From the NCBI GenBank assembly GCA_965240325.2, contig OZ251235.1, positions 992,001 to 1,056,000 on the forward strand: 64,000 nt of DNA. The letters are read 5' to 3'. Positions 1 through 9,640 of the stretch are shown piece by piece. The translations under genes and the position numbers were made by a program. Origin of the DNA: Rebecca billardiae RCC1528. Its lineage: Eukaryota; Haptophyta. Position 1 is the stretch's first letter. Each line of letters opens with the position of its first letter. Below the pieces are notes generated by a model. That model saw only the letters and a program-made list of their open reading frames with translations. It was not told the origin of the DNA and did no database searches.

Positions 1-944
1 AGAATAGAATTTCATTTACGAGCATTGATACGACGCGGTGCAACGTGAAGCGGTTTTTTTAAGATACGACGCGGTCTAATGACCCATTGTTCATACATGT
101 ACATGAATGGGTCGTCATAAACGGCGGGCGGCTCATTTATGACCAGACCGGGCCCTGGGTGATTGATGATCAGAACCCGCAAAAGCTAGCGGCAGTCCAG
201 CACACAAGTAATGAATTAATAACAAGCGCAGTCCAGCACACAAGTAATGAACGAATGGCCCGCGGTGCCGGCTGGCTATCTAGATACGTCGTCATCGCTC
301 CTTGATGACCTTGCGGCAATCTCATTGGCTGGAAAAATCGCTTGTAACGGTTCGTTACGTTATGGATCCTAAAGGGCGTGAAGTTTTTTGGACGGGCGTC
401 ACTCCAATATGAACTTGCCGTGGGCGCGACCTTTTTCGACGCTAATGCACCTGTAAGGGAGTCTCAAAATTCGAAACTCGGTCTCCTCCAGCCCTGAAAA
501 TCGTCCCCCGTCCCTTTTTTCTTGATCAAAGATCTTTTTGAAACGTTGTTCGGGCCCGCTGGTGCGGGCTCCACGCTGCGCGCTCCGCCCTGCACCGCGG
601 GCCATAAGCGCGCGCCGCCCTTACAGTTACAGAACGGGATTCGGTAGGCATTGTTGAATCATTGTAGCCATTGTGTGCTGCCATTGCAGTCAGCATCTCA
701 ACTGGCCATGGCTGGCCATCAGCCTCTGACTCAGGCACATGGCCCTGATCATGGCGCCGCCGTGCGCTCAGCACCATTGCGCCTGCTGCAAATGAGTCGG
801 CCGCTCCATGACCATGGGCATGGCCCGTTTGCGTCCGCGCGCATGGCATCTCGCCGCGTGCCCCGTGCCCGCGGGAGTGGCGCGGCGCCTATTGCTCCGG
901 ACGAGTGGCCAGTCGCAGGCAGGAGACACCTTCTGAGACTCGGC
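1..944. other. Intergenic, repeat-bearing
   Basis: No gene recognised. It holds a 24-bp direct repeat (192-215 and 228-251, period 36), a short palindromic stretch at 81-114 (an 8-bp stem GACCCATT/AATGGGTC around a loop containing CATGTACATG), and one copy of a dispersed repeat ending at about 608 (annotated separately). AT-richer than the coding regions. Confidence 0.6.
490..608 (-). repeat. Dispersed repeat family R1, copy 1
   Basis: Read on the minus strand it begins TTATGGCCCGCGGTGCAGGG at 608 and continues through a GC-rich hairpin-prone part, then a run containing AAAAAGATCTTTGATC and GGGACGGGGGACGATTTT. The same order of blocks occurs at 41722-41843 (minus) and the first part at 63762-63830 (plus). 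A shorter match to the terminal block (TGGCCCGCGGTGC) lies in the opposite direction at about 255, so the terminus may be a transposon end. No ORF of recognisable function. Confidence 0.6.
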
Positions 945-2375
945 TCAGGTGCACACGGCCTGGCATCGCGCGCCAACGTTGAGGTTGACCATGCCGCACT
1001 CAGCGTAGCAGTAGCAGCACGCGCAGTACAGGCTGGCCAGCTGCTCAGCGCTGCGGCAGCCCGCCTTCCCCACTGCCTGCGGGTGCGACACGGTAGGCAG
1101 CGCGCCGCCGGCGCGCGCCCGTCAGGCTCTCTCGCGCGCACTGAGGCGCGCGGCGAGTGGCGCGCGTGTCCGCGCGCAGCGCGCGCGGCGCGCACCTTCT
1201 GACAGACGAAGCCGTTGCCGTCCTTGTTCGGGTCCGCGCCGCTGCCGAGCTGCTTACCCGTGCAGTACGGGCTGGGGTAGGGCGACGGGACCGCGGGCAG
1301 CGCCGGCACAGGCGCGGCTGCGCGCCAGGGAGCGGCCGCGCGAAGGGGTGCCGCGGCCGCGCGCGGAGCCTCCGGCATTGGCGTGGGGTACGGGTCAGGG
1401 CTGATGGGCGGCTGCGCGCCGCCGTGCGTCAAGCTCCCCGTGCACATCGTCTCGCGGCACTGCGCATTCACGGTGTTCGCCATGCCGCACGGCTCGTAGC
1501 AGTGGCAGCACGCGCAGTACAGGTCCGCGAGCTGGTCCGCCGACGAGCAGTACTGCTGGTCGACCGCCGCCACGCAGATGTAGCCCTGCCCGTCCGCCGA
1601 GCCGCCGCCATACTTCCGCCCGACGCAGAACTCGTTAGGATATGGCGTGGCGGGGTGCGGCACCGGCGCCGGCGGTTGCGGTAGGCTCGCCTGCTGCCCA
1701 GGCCCGAGACACGGCAGCGACGCCATGCACTGCGCGTTGGGCGTGCGGTTCATCTGGCAGTTCATGTAGCAGTAGCAGCATGCACCTACACGCGTGCACG
1801 GCGCAAGGGCGCAGGTGTGGGTGACAAGGTGCGGCGGCGCTCCTGTGCGCGCGCGCGCGCGCGCGCGCACAGTAGAGCGAGCTCAGTTCCTCGTCGGTGG
1901 TGCAGTACGCCTTGCCCACCGCCTTGGCGCAGATCATGCCATTCCCATCCACGTGTGGGTTCACCGGCCGGCTGGGGCGGATCCGGCCGGTACAGAAGCG
2001 GTTCTGAATGGGCGCTGGCACACCCAGCGGCTCGGGCACGGGCGACTCCTCGGGCTCGTCGTCCTCGTCATTGTCCCCGGGCGTCACCTTGCACATCCAC
2101 CCGCACTGCGCGGCCAGCGTGTTCTGCAGCCCGCACTCGTCGTAGCAGTGGCAGCACGCACACCACACGCTCGCTGCGGGGACGGACCGTGCGCAGACGC
2201 GGCGCGGCGCGCGCGTGAGCGCGCGCGCGCAACGGGACGGCTGAGCCGATGCGCAGCGCCCCTCCACAAGGCGCACCGCGGAGTCGCACGCCCGCCGCGC
2301 GCGCACCCAGCTCATCCTCTGACTTGCAGCCTGGCTTGCCGACCGCGCGCATGCACACGTATCCATGCCCGCCCT

Positions 2376-2416
<41 letters not shown>

Positions 2417-2880
2417 TCGTCGTCACCGGAGGCCTGGTTCCCGATGCAGTACTCGTTGGCGTACGGCGATGTCATTGAGTACTCTTTGCGTGGCGCCGGC
2501 GCCGGCGCCGCCGCGCGCACAGGTCTCGCCATGCTCACGGGCGCGCGGGTCGACTGCAGCCTGCGGCATCGCGCGATCTCGTTGTGCTGAACGATCTCAG
2601 CCTCGGCGACGCACTTGTCCTCGCTGCTCTTGCACGCCTCGCCACACGGGCCGTGGTGGGAGCGGCACACGTGGATGCACTTGTCGCGCTCCTCTTTGCA
2701 GTGGCGATCGTCGCGCTTGAACTGGTCCTTGGCGTCCTTCTCGCACTGCTTCTGCTCTCTGGTGGCGTGCTCGGGCGAGGTCGCGCCCGGCGGGCCGAGG
2801 ATGGCAATGCACGCGACAGCGAATGCGAGAGCCAGGGCCACCACCACGGCGCCCGCCGCGCCGCGCTTGCTCAGCGCCAT
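945..2880 (-). CDS. Secreted or membrane-anchored protein with four Cys-rich modules
   Basis: Four exons: 2880-2307, 2173-1871, 1785-1196, 1076-945, giving 532 residues. All three introns (133, 85 and 119 bp) are GT-AG, begin GTGCGCGC, and the joined frame is open. Residues 1-31 form a hydrophobic signal peptide or signal anchor, followed by a charged Cys-containing stretch (about 40-95). Four modules start near residues 145, 252, 345 and 466. Each has a Y/F-C-x-G start, a G-x-V/I-C element, then D/E-x-L-x3-C-A-C-C-x-C-Y-x2-C-G and a last Cys about 10 residues on. A poly-Asp run near residue 155 comes from a GTC microsatellite. Linkers are Pro/Ala/Asp-rich. Introns interrupt the modules, mostly just before or inside the Cys cluster. 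I do not recognise the family; an extracellular disulphide-rich or metal/Ca-binding surface role is inference. Confidence 0.8.
2384..2423. repeat. GTC trinucleotide microsatellite inside an exon
   Basis: About 13 GTC/ATC units in the first exon of the Cys-rich protein gene. On the coding (minus) strand it encodes a run of about 14 aspartates between the first CxG motif and the following G-x-V-C motif, a likely length-variable acidic tract. Confidence 0.85.
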
Positions 2881-3434
2881 CGGTCCGCCCCAGCGTCGCG
2901 GCCGCGCGAATGGCTCGAGCGCTCAAACGCGCTGCTCGCGAGCTGGCTCACTTTTGATTAATACGACTTCAACCGGAATAAAGTACCCGCAACCTGAAAT
3001 GCCTCTGCATGGCCGAGCTTGGCAGAAATAGTGCGGCGGAATGGCAGCGCCGCGCCGCCGCCAGCGCGCCCTGAATCCCTGATGGCTGATGTCCACTGAT
3101 GAGTGATGACCATGATGTGCTCGAGCATCCTGGCTGTGGCCAGCCGTCCAGCCCGAATCGCTCGAGCATGATCCCAGGTGTTCAGTCGGCCTGTGCCCAG
3201 CCCGCTGACGCCCCTGAGCTGTCCGATGGGCGATGGGGCTCGGGCGCCGCCCGATCAGCGCCGGCCGCGGCTTAGCCGGCACGCGGACTGAGGCGGCCAG
3301 TCTAGCAGCTGCTATGTACCGGCGTAACGCTTTCATGCAGCTGATACTCGACACGAATCGTCGGTCTTCCGATCCGACAATCCCGAATCCGCAATCGTCA
3401 CGATGGTCGATTCTCGACGATGTCCCTCATGTCA
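2881..3434. other. Intergenic, nothing identified
   Basis: The spacer holds the upstream region of the minus-strand Cys-rich gene and the 3' flank of the minus-strand gene at 3435. I see no RNA gene, repeat or convincing exon. Confidence 0.5.
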
Positions 3435-4193
3435 TCACATCAGCGCGCACGCGGCCTCCATGCCCGGAGGGCTGGGGTCATCAACCCGCGAGCACAGTCG
3501 CGAAGCGATGGCCCCGGCCGTGGCGCGCGGGTTGGCCGAGTCCAGCGAGCAGACGAGTGCATCGTCTGCCGCCGCGGTGAGCTCGAAGCTGCCGCCGCGC
3601 ACGCCAACAGGGAGTGCGGCGAGGGAGGCTGCCGATGTCGGCGCGCGCGTGGAGTGCCGCACCCGGAAGGTGGCCACGTAGTGCGTGCGCCCGCGCGGCG
3701 GGTCGGGCTCGAGGGTGAACGTTACGACTGCCAGTGGCAGGACCGACGTCGCCGCCTCGGCGCTGAGCACGTACAGCTCGGCAGAGCGCGCCTGCCCAGC
3801 ATCAGATCCCGCGGCGCGCACGGGAGTCATCGGCGGCGCGGCACTCGGCTCTGGTAGCTGCGCACGCACAGCCATCTCCCAGCCCCAAAACGGCGGCGAC
3901 GAGAACGGATCCGCGAGTGGGTCGAGCGCGGCCACCTCTGAAGCTGACACGCGGCGGCTCCCGCTCGCCTCACACATGCCGACGACGCGCAGCCCGTACG
4001 CAGCCGTGCGCTCCACAAGTGCGAGCGGCCGGGCGCACAGCGCGTCCGGAAGCGCGTAGCGGGCAAGCACGACGCGGCTCTGGCCACGCGCAAGCAGTTC
4101 ACACTGCTCGCCGTTGAGAACCACAGCGGCCATGGCACCATCCGCGTCCCACGACGCATCGTCCAGGGTGAGGCCCGCGATGTCAGACGCCAT
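3435..4193 (-). CDS. Hypothetical protein, intronless
   Basis: A single open frame of 252 residues from an ATG at 4193. There is no signal peptide or membrane segment. It is Ala/Val/Leu-rich with dispersed acidic residues. The middle (residues 95-150) contains the only aromatic cluster, PPFWGWEM, and the second half is predicted beta-like (for example LAVVTFTLEP and HYVATFRVRH). I do not recognise a family. It is divergent from the NOL7-like gene, with 118 bp between start codons, so both probably use one bidirectional promoter. Codon use is as GC3-rich as its neighbours, which supports a real gene. Confidence 0.6.
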   Translation of the reverse strand: MASDIAGLTLDDASWDADGAMAAVVLNGEQCELLARGQSRVVLARYALPDALCARPLALVERTAAYGLRVVGMCEASGSRRVSASEVAALDPLADPFSSPPFWGWEMAVRAQLPEPSAAPPMTPVRAAGSDAGQARSAELYVLSAEAATSVLPLAVVTFTLEPDPPRGRTHYVATFRVRHSTRAPTSAASLAALPVGVRGGSFELTAAADDALVCSLDSANPRATAGAIASRLCSRVDDPSPPGMEAACALM

Positions 4194-4311
4194 CGTGCGG
4201 AATGACTTCAGATTCGATGATGCCGCCGCAGCCCCGCTGCCCCGGTGACGACTCTCAACTCCACGAGGCGAGCAAGCCGGAGGTCACGACCACGAGCCAG
4301 CCCCGAGCACG

Positions 4312-5013
4312 ATGCGCGGCCGTCCGAGGAAGGTGGCCACACGCGAGGCAGCTCTGGCGCCGGGGGGTCCCGATAGCGATGACGACGCACCGCCGGAGGA
4401 GATCACAACGCGTGCAAGGCGCGCCGAGCCGCCGCCCCCTCGCAGCGCGCCCGGAGATGCTGCGCTCGCGCGCGCGGCGCGCGAGCGACAGCAGGCGGCT
4501 GTGCGCGCGGGCCTCCGCGACGCAGCCGCGCCGGCCACACGCGAAGCCCTGCTTCCGACAGACGTGCTGGACAAAGTCGCGGGCGCTGATTTGCGCGCAC
4601 ACGACCCCCACGGCGGCGACGACGAGGATCCCCGCGAGGCTGCCGCGGCCGCGGCGAGGCGCGAGCGCGCGAAGGCACGGCGTGCCGAGGCGGCTAAGCT
4701 CGAGGCGAAGCTGGCGGCCCAGCGCGCGAGCGCGATGCGCGAGCCCGCGCGCGTGGTGCGCACGCACAAAAACTTCCGCCTCGCCGCGCTCGGCACGCCC
4801 GCCGCCGACGCCGCCGCTCTGCGCGGCAGCGGCACCAACCGCGCAGCTGAGCGCTTCCTGCAATCGCACGTCTACGGCTCGAGGCTCAAGCGTGTGCCCT
4901 CGGCGCGGGCGCAGGAGGAGGCGCTCGCGGCGAAGCGGAGGCGGCAGGCCGCGGATACGAGCGTGCTGCGCAGGCGCGCGCGCAAGCGCCAGCGCACGCG
5001 CAAGAGCGCGTGA
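4312..5013 (+). CDS. NOL7-like nucleolar protein (U3 snoRNP / SSU processome associated)
   Basis: Intronless, 233 residues, ATG at 4312. It starts with an AT-hook-like core RGRPRK (residues 2-7). Then comes a low-complexity acidic/Ala region and a long Arg/Ala/Glu-rich segment predicted to be a coiled-coil helix (about 105-145). Near residues 165-195 the string GSGTNRAAERFLQ, followed by LKRVPSAR, matches the conserved core of the NOL7 C-terminal domain (family pattern GPGTNR...FL...KR.P, recalled from the animal protein). The tail is strongly basic (RRRARKRQRTRK), a nucleolar localisation signal. NOL7/Bud21-type proteins act in early 40S pre-rRNA processing. The domain is short and the match is by eye. 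It shares a 118-bp intergenic region with the divergent hypothetical gene. Confidence 0.55.
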   Translation: MRGRPRKVATREAALAPGGPDSDDDAPPEEITTRARRAEPPPPRSAPGDAALARAARERQQAAVRAGLRDAAAPATREALLPTDVLDKVAGADLRAHDPHGGDDEDPREAAAAAARRERAKARRAEAAKLEAKLAAQRASAMREPARVVRTHKNFRLAALGTPAADAAALRGSGTNRAAERFLQSHVYGSRLKRVPSARAQEEALAAKRRRQAADTSVLRRRARKRQRTRKSA

Positions 5014-7162
5014 GCCACGCTAGCTGTGGTCGGTTTGCGTCGGCCTGCCGCTGCCAGCGCCCCCGCCGAGCGCATGCAGCACGCGGGATGAGGCACGCTT
5101 GCATCGCTTGGTATGAGCCCGGCACCCGCTCGGCGCGCGGGCAGCCCACGGCCACTGCGGCCGGTTACGTGGTCAAGTGCATCTCCTCGCTGGGCAATCG
5201 CGGCTGCCAACGCCCCGGGTATCATCGAGGGCATGACGTCCTGTACTCGAGCTCGTAGCACAGCTGCAGGAGTGTCAGTGGGAGCACAAGCAGAGCCGGC
5301 GCTGTGGCAACCGTCCGCATCTGGCACGCTTCCAGTTCTATGTGCACCACGAATCTTAGAAGGCCTTCTGCCGGCTCAACTCCACAACAGCAAGTGCGAC
5401 TGAGCGGCGTCGGGCTCAGGAGACAGGATGGACCTCAGTCTTAGGATCGACAGGGCGACAGGCTGATGCCGTCTGGGCGTCTGGCCTCAGGCCTGCCAGC
5501 CCGCGGGGGCATCGATTTAATTACCACAGTAGGTCACCTGAGGGCTGAATCCAGCCCGGCGACTCTCCTGGTATTGGTAATATAACTCGTCCGCGTGACT
5601 ACGCTCGCGATGATGACACTAAGTCGCGTCGTCCTGGAATTACTGACTGATAATGAGTGATGGCTAGTCAGACGAGTGCCTGACAATCATCGGACTCCGC
5701 GGGCGCGGTCAGCTCACCATAACTACTGTCCCTGATGACAGCCGTCAGCCGACAGTCCGTACTCCGTGCAGTCGTCCGGAATGGCTCCAGCTCCGGGAGT
5801 CCCCCCGCCCCAGCTCCGTAAGTAAGTGCGTTACTGCGTTTCAACGTCTTGGCCCGCCGAGCCCAAGTCAACGGCAACGGCGGACCATGCAGCAGAGTCC
5901 CTTCCGTCTTCCGACGCCCGAAGTGACCAGTCTAACTCTAAGTGGCTTCGTCGGCGTACGATCCGATCAGCCCGCGGAGTCAACGGGTCGATCTGCGCGT
6001 CATCAGACATCACTGATCGATATAACACGTCCGTAAGCTAGTCCAGTGAAAAAAAGTTGACGAAGTTGTCGTTGCTGACGAGCGACGTCGAGCGAGTGCC
6101 GGCGACGTCTGTCAAGATTATTGCGACGACGGTCTTCGTTCGAAGCGCAGCTCTCCAGCGGCTCCGCGGCCGCGCCAGCACCTGCACTCTCGGCCTCGCC
6201 TCTCGGCGGCCCGCGCGCAGCCGCGGGCGAGCCGGGGCCGCATTGCCCGCATTATTGGCACCGTTCGTCCGGTTCAGCCACTAGCTACTGCCATTGAGAC
6301 TTGGCCCGGGCGGCCCGCGCAGGGCCAGGGCCAGGCCCAGGCCCAGGGACCAGGAGCGGCAGACGCTGACGCACGCGGAACGTCAGAGTGTCAGGAGTAC
6401 CCGCGAGGCTCCGAGCCGTCGGACGGTCGTCGTCAGACGTCGTCGGGTGACGTCACGCCGGTCTGTCCGAGCGGCCCGGCCCGCCCGGTGATTAAGCTAA
6501 GACTGTCTAGTCAGTTTAGTGATAGACGGATTAGAGTGGCGCTGTATAAATCAGATCCGGCGAATCGCTCACGGTCGCGCGCCCCTGAGGCCCAGGATAT
6601 GCCCGCGCTGGCTACACGGTACTGACCGCCGACAACTGACTGGCTGTTAAAAGCAAGCGCGAAATAGCATTATAAACAGTGGTGCGGCGGCCCGGACTGC
6701 GGCGCGACGGCCACTGAGGTGGAGACACCGCGGAGTGCATGATGATCGAGCAAAGAATGCGCGAGCTCAACCCGGGTGCTGTCCCTGGCGTCAAGCCAGC
6801 TGCGATGTGAGACCCGCGCACGGATGTGGGCGAAACCATTCGCCCCCATTCCAGAATGCTGCTGGTTGCCGCGCTGCCAGCTGCCGGCCATCGATACATT
6901 GTCCATGGCGTGTCCACCGCCTGCCGCCCGCGCAAGGGCATCGCGACCGCGCGCCACCGTCACGATGCCGCGTGGCACGAGCCAGGCGCGACACGCTCAC
7001 AGCGCGACCACCGACCACGCCTCGCCGCCACCAAACGCCGACAGCCCGAAGCCGTGCCCCACCACACATCCCGCGCCCGCTCCCGCTGCGCCGCTCGAGC
7101 AGTTTCCGCCGCGCCGCACGCCACCGCTGCACCGCACCCACGGCGGTGGAGAGGTCCCACGC
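5014..7162. other. Intergenic, nothing identified
   Basis: About 2.1 kb without a convincing exon. Much of it (5400-6600) is cryptically simple DNA made of recurring GTC/GAC/CAGT words. A GGCCAGGGCCAGGCCCAGG-type run is at about 6328-6352. Short ORFs on both strands lack family matches and coding-like composition. The part after 6700 is more GC-rich and forms the 3' flank of RPS13. Confidence 0.5.
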
Positions 7163-7618
7163 TTAGGCGACGAGCGATGCCGCGGTCGCCGACTCGTACT
7201 TGAACGTCGGCGGGAGCGCCTTCACGCTCTTGTAGTACCGGGCGATGCGGTGGATGCGCGACTCGATCAGGATGAGGCGGAACTTGGCGTCCTTGTCCTT
7301 GCGGAAGCGCTCGAGGTGCTTGCGCACCGACACCGCCTTCTTGATGAGCATGTACAGGTCCTCAGGGATCTCGGGCGCGAGGCCGTTCTTCTTGAGCATG
7401 CGCAGGATCTTGCTGCCCGTCAAGTGTGCCACCTGCGGGATGCCGTGCTGGTCACGGAGAATCACGCCAATCGCCGACGGGTACAGACCCTTGCGCGCGA
7501 GCTTGCATGCCTGCTCGACGACCTCGCTCGGGTTCGTCTTGAGCCAAGACGGCGGCGTTCGCCGGTAGGGCAGCGCCGACTTGGAGATGCCCTTACCCTT
7601 GCTGTGCATACGCCCCAT
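7163..7618 (-). CDS. RPS13: 40S ribosomal protein S13 (uS15)
   Basis: An intronless coding region of 151 residues from the ATG at 7618. It begins [12 protein letters not shown] and ends in the family's typical [13 protein letters not shown] tail, the same length as animal and yeast S13 (151). Conserved stretches include [46 protein letters not shown] and the RYYK segment. It is a component of the cytosolic small subunit, binding the 18S rRNA central domain at the subunit interface. The start sits in a good context (gccATGG). A CCCCGCAG directly upstream could be the acceptor of an intron in the 5' UTR, which is common for ribosomal protein genes; this is inference. Confidence 0.98.
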   Translation of the reverse strand: MGRMHSKGKGISKSALPYRRTPPSWLKTNPSEVVEQACKLARKGLYPSAIGVILRDQHGIPQVAHLTGSKILRMLKKNGLAPEIPEDLYMLIKKAVSVRKHLERFRKDKDAKFRLILIESRIHRIARYYKSVKALPPTFKYESATAASLVA

Positions 7619-9072
7619 GGCTGCGGGGGATGTGCTGGCGCGCGACGCGGTCGAGCGAGCTCTGCCGCTGGGCTCCACCCAGACCCACGTACCCCAGCCC
7701 GGACTCTGTTGTGAACCGAGCAGGACGGGGCACCTTCCGGACTTCATGCTGGCGACTGGGCCGGACCTTTGCCAGCGCAGTGCTCGGAGAGGGACGGGCG
7801 GCCGGGCCGCGCTGGCGCGCTCTCGCGCGGCGGCCGGTGGATGCTGCCACGTGTGCGCGACTGCCATGGCGACAATGCCGCTGACCTGGGGCACGATCCA
7901 AAGCGCCAGCGAACTGAGCCAGCTCATCTTCAGCCACCGCCGCTGATGTTCGTCCCGCCGCAAGTCTTCACCAACCGCCCGAACGTTGTCACAGAAGATG
8001 ACCATGGCGACCGTCGCTCTCATTCAGCACCAGCTCGTGTTTCCGGGCGTGAGCTTGCGAGCGCGCGAGGTGGAGCTGATCCGAATCCTCGACACCCGCT
8101 CATTTAGCAGGCGCCAAGACACAACGTGCCCGTCCAAGTGGCGCGGTCCGGTCGTCACACGGCACACGCACTGCCGAGTGACCGACCACGAGCAGGGACG
8201 CGTGACCTAATTCACATGGGCTGGTGCTCGTGGTAGCGGAGCGCGTGCTTCTTCCAATGAGTCGGCTGAGGCCTCTGGCAACATGTGATGGCGTGGGCTG
8301 ACAGAGTTGTGCGTGCAGTTCACAGTTCTTCAAGCCCGGACGCCGGCCAACGGTCTCCTGCGCCATGGAGCTAGTCGCGGCGGGTGAGGGCCGCGGTGGA
8401 CGAGGCGAGACGTGTGGAGGCCCTGATCCGGGCGCACTTGCCGGTGGGCGGCGGCAACTTGTCGCGCTCGCGCCCCGGGTGCACCTTCGTGCACTGAGAG
8501 TCACCGGTGGGCGAGACTAGACTCTGCTCACGTCAACTCGAGCGAGCTGCGCGCTGTCCGCGTCGAGCTGCTTGCGCCGGGCCGCGCCGTGAGCTCGCGG
8601 GGGCGCGGGTGTGCGCACGCGCTTGTCGGCGGCGAGCTGCTCGCGCCCCGGGCCGCGCCGTCAGCTCGTGGTGGCGCGGGCGTGCTCACGAGCTCGCGCT
8701 GGGCTGCAGCTCCTCAGAGGAATGCCACAGCTCGGGCCGGCTCAGCGAGCTCGCGAGCGCGCCGAGGTGTGGCGGCCGCCGCAGCGCTCAACGCGTCACT
8801 CGACCCAGCGCCGCGCGACGTCTTGACTCGCGAGGGAGACGTCGATATCGGGGCTGTGTGCCAGGCGTCATGATCGCTCGGCGCAGAGCCGACGCTGTCG
8901 ACACTACTCGGATGCACGACAGCACGAGCCATGACGCAGTCGCCCGAGTCGGTTGCGGGGTCACTCTGCCGCGCCTGCTGCCAGCAGGATGCCATCCGAG
9001 GCCGCTATAATATTGACGACGCATGAGCAGATTTTACGACGATATAATTTGACGAGCAGGCGCTGGCTAACC
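7619..9072. other. Intergenic, short tandem repeat only
   Basis: Upstream region of RPS13 and beyond. It contains a two-copy 69-bp imperfect tandem repeat (from 8565 and from 8634) of GAGCTGCT-CGCGCC-GGCCGCGCCGT type. The open frames here are by-products of GC-rich repeats. No RNA gene recognised. Confidence 0.5.
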
Positions 9073-9138
9073 AATTCTATGTTTTAAAGACACAGGCACG
9101 AGGGCGCAGCTCTCCTGATTCGTCTGTCGAAGTACTGA
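9073..9138 (-). repeat. 3' tag repeat, copy 1
   Basis: About 66 bp shared almost exactly with 24576-24640 and, over about 58 bp, with 23542-23599. On the plus strand it contains AAAGACACAGGCACGAGGG followed by GCAGCTCTCCTGATTCGTCT. Here and at 24576 it lies just 3' (minus sense) of a decayed GDDFLNG-repeat gene copy, so it may be a conserved 3' UTR or the end of a mobile element. Confidence 0.75.
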
Positions 9139-9640
9139 TTGGAGACAGACGAGGGTGTGAGCGCAGTTGGCCGCGGGTGAGGACCTAGTCGTCGCCGATG
9201 CTGATCACACGGAGGCAGTATAGGTGCCCAGGGATGCCGCTGAAGTATTTGCAGTCGTCGCCAGCCCTTGGTCATCATGTACTGGTACGCGTCGACGTTC
9301 CGAGGCCGTGTTCGAGTTGCGGATGCAGTGGTGCAGATAGTCCGGATGGGGTCGCCCTGGCCGGTGTGCGCGGCCTTGGTCTTGCCGAGTTGCTGAAGTA
9401 GTCGCCCTTGCCGTTGAGGAAGTCGTCGCCCTGGCCGTTGACGAGGAAGTCGTCGCCCTGGCCGTTGAGGAAGTCGTCGCCCTGGCCGCTGAGGATGCCT
9501 GCGCTGCCCAACCGGGCACGTCTGGCGCGCCAGCGCCGCGCGCAGCTCTACGCCAGCGACGGCGGCACGGCGGCAGCCGGATCACGGGGGGCAGCTGCAG
9601 CGGCGCCGGGGCCTGTCGTGTTGGTATCGGACGGCGACGG
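9139..9640 (-). pseudogene. Decayed GDDFLNG-repeat gene, copy A
   Basis: On the minus strand a 24-bp minisatellite (about 9397-9497) encodes four to five units of the octamer GDDFLNGQ/K, one unit carrying an extra Val codon. Downstream the frame shifts. An alternative frame reads YMMTK, then after another shift GDDCKYF...RVISIGDD before a stop. Copy B at about 24641-25440 keeps some of these in a different frame arrangement, which is what decay of a shared ancestral coding sequence looks like. Family unknown. Confidence 0.5.

Noticed and set aside
9090-9110. GGCACGAGG resembling a cDNA-library adaptor, hence possible contamination
   Set aside because: It is embedded in a conserved block of about 60 bp found three times, with genomic flanks; an adaptor artefact would not have the shared surrounding sequence.
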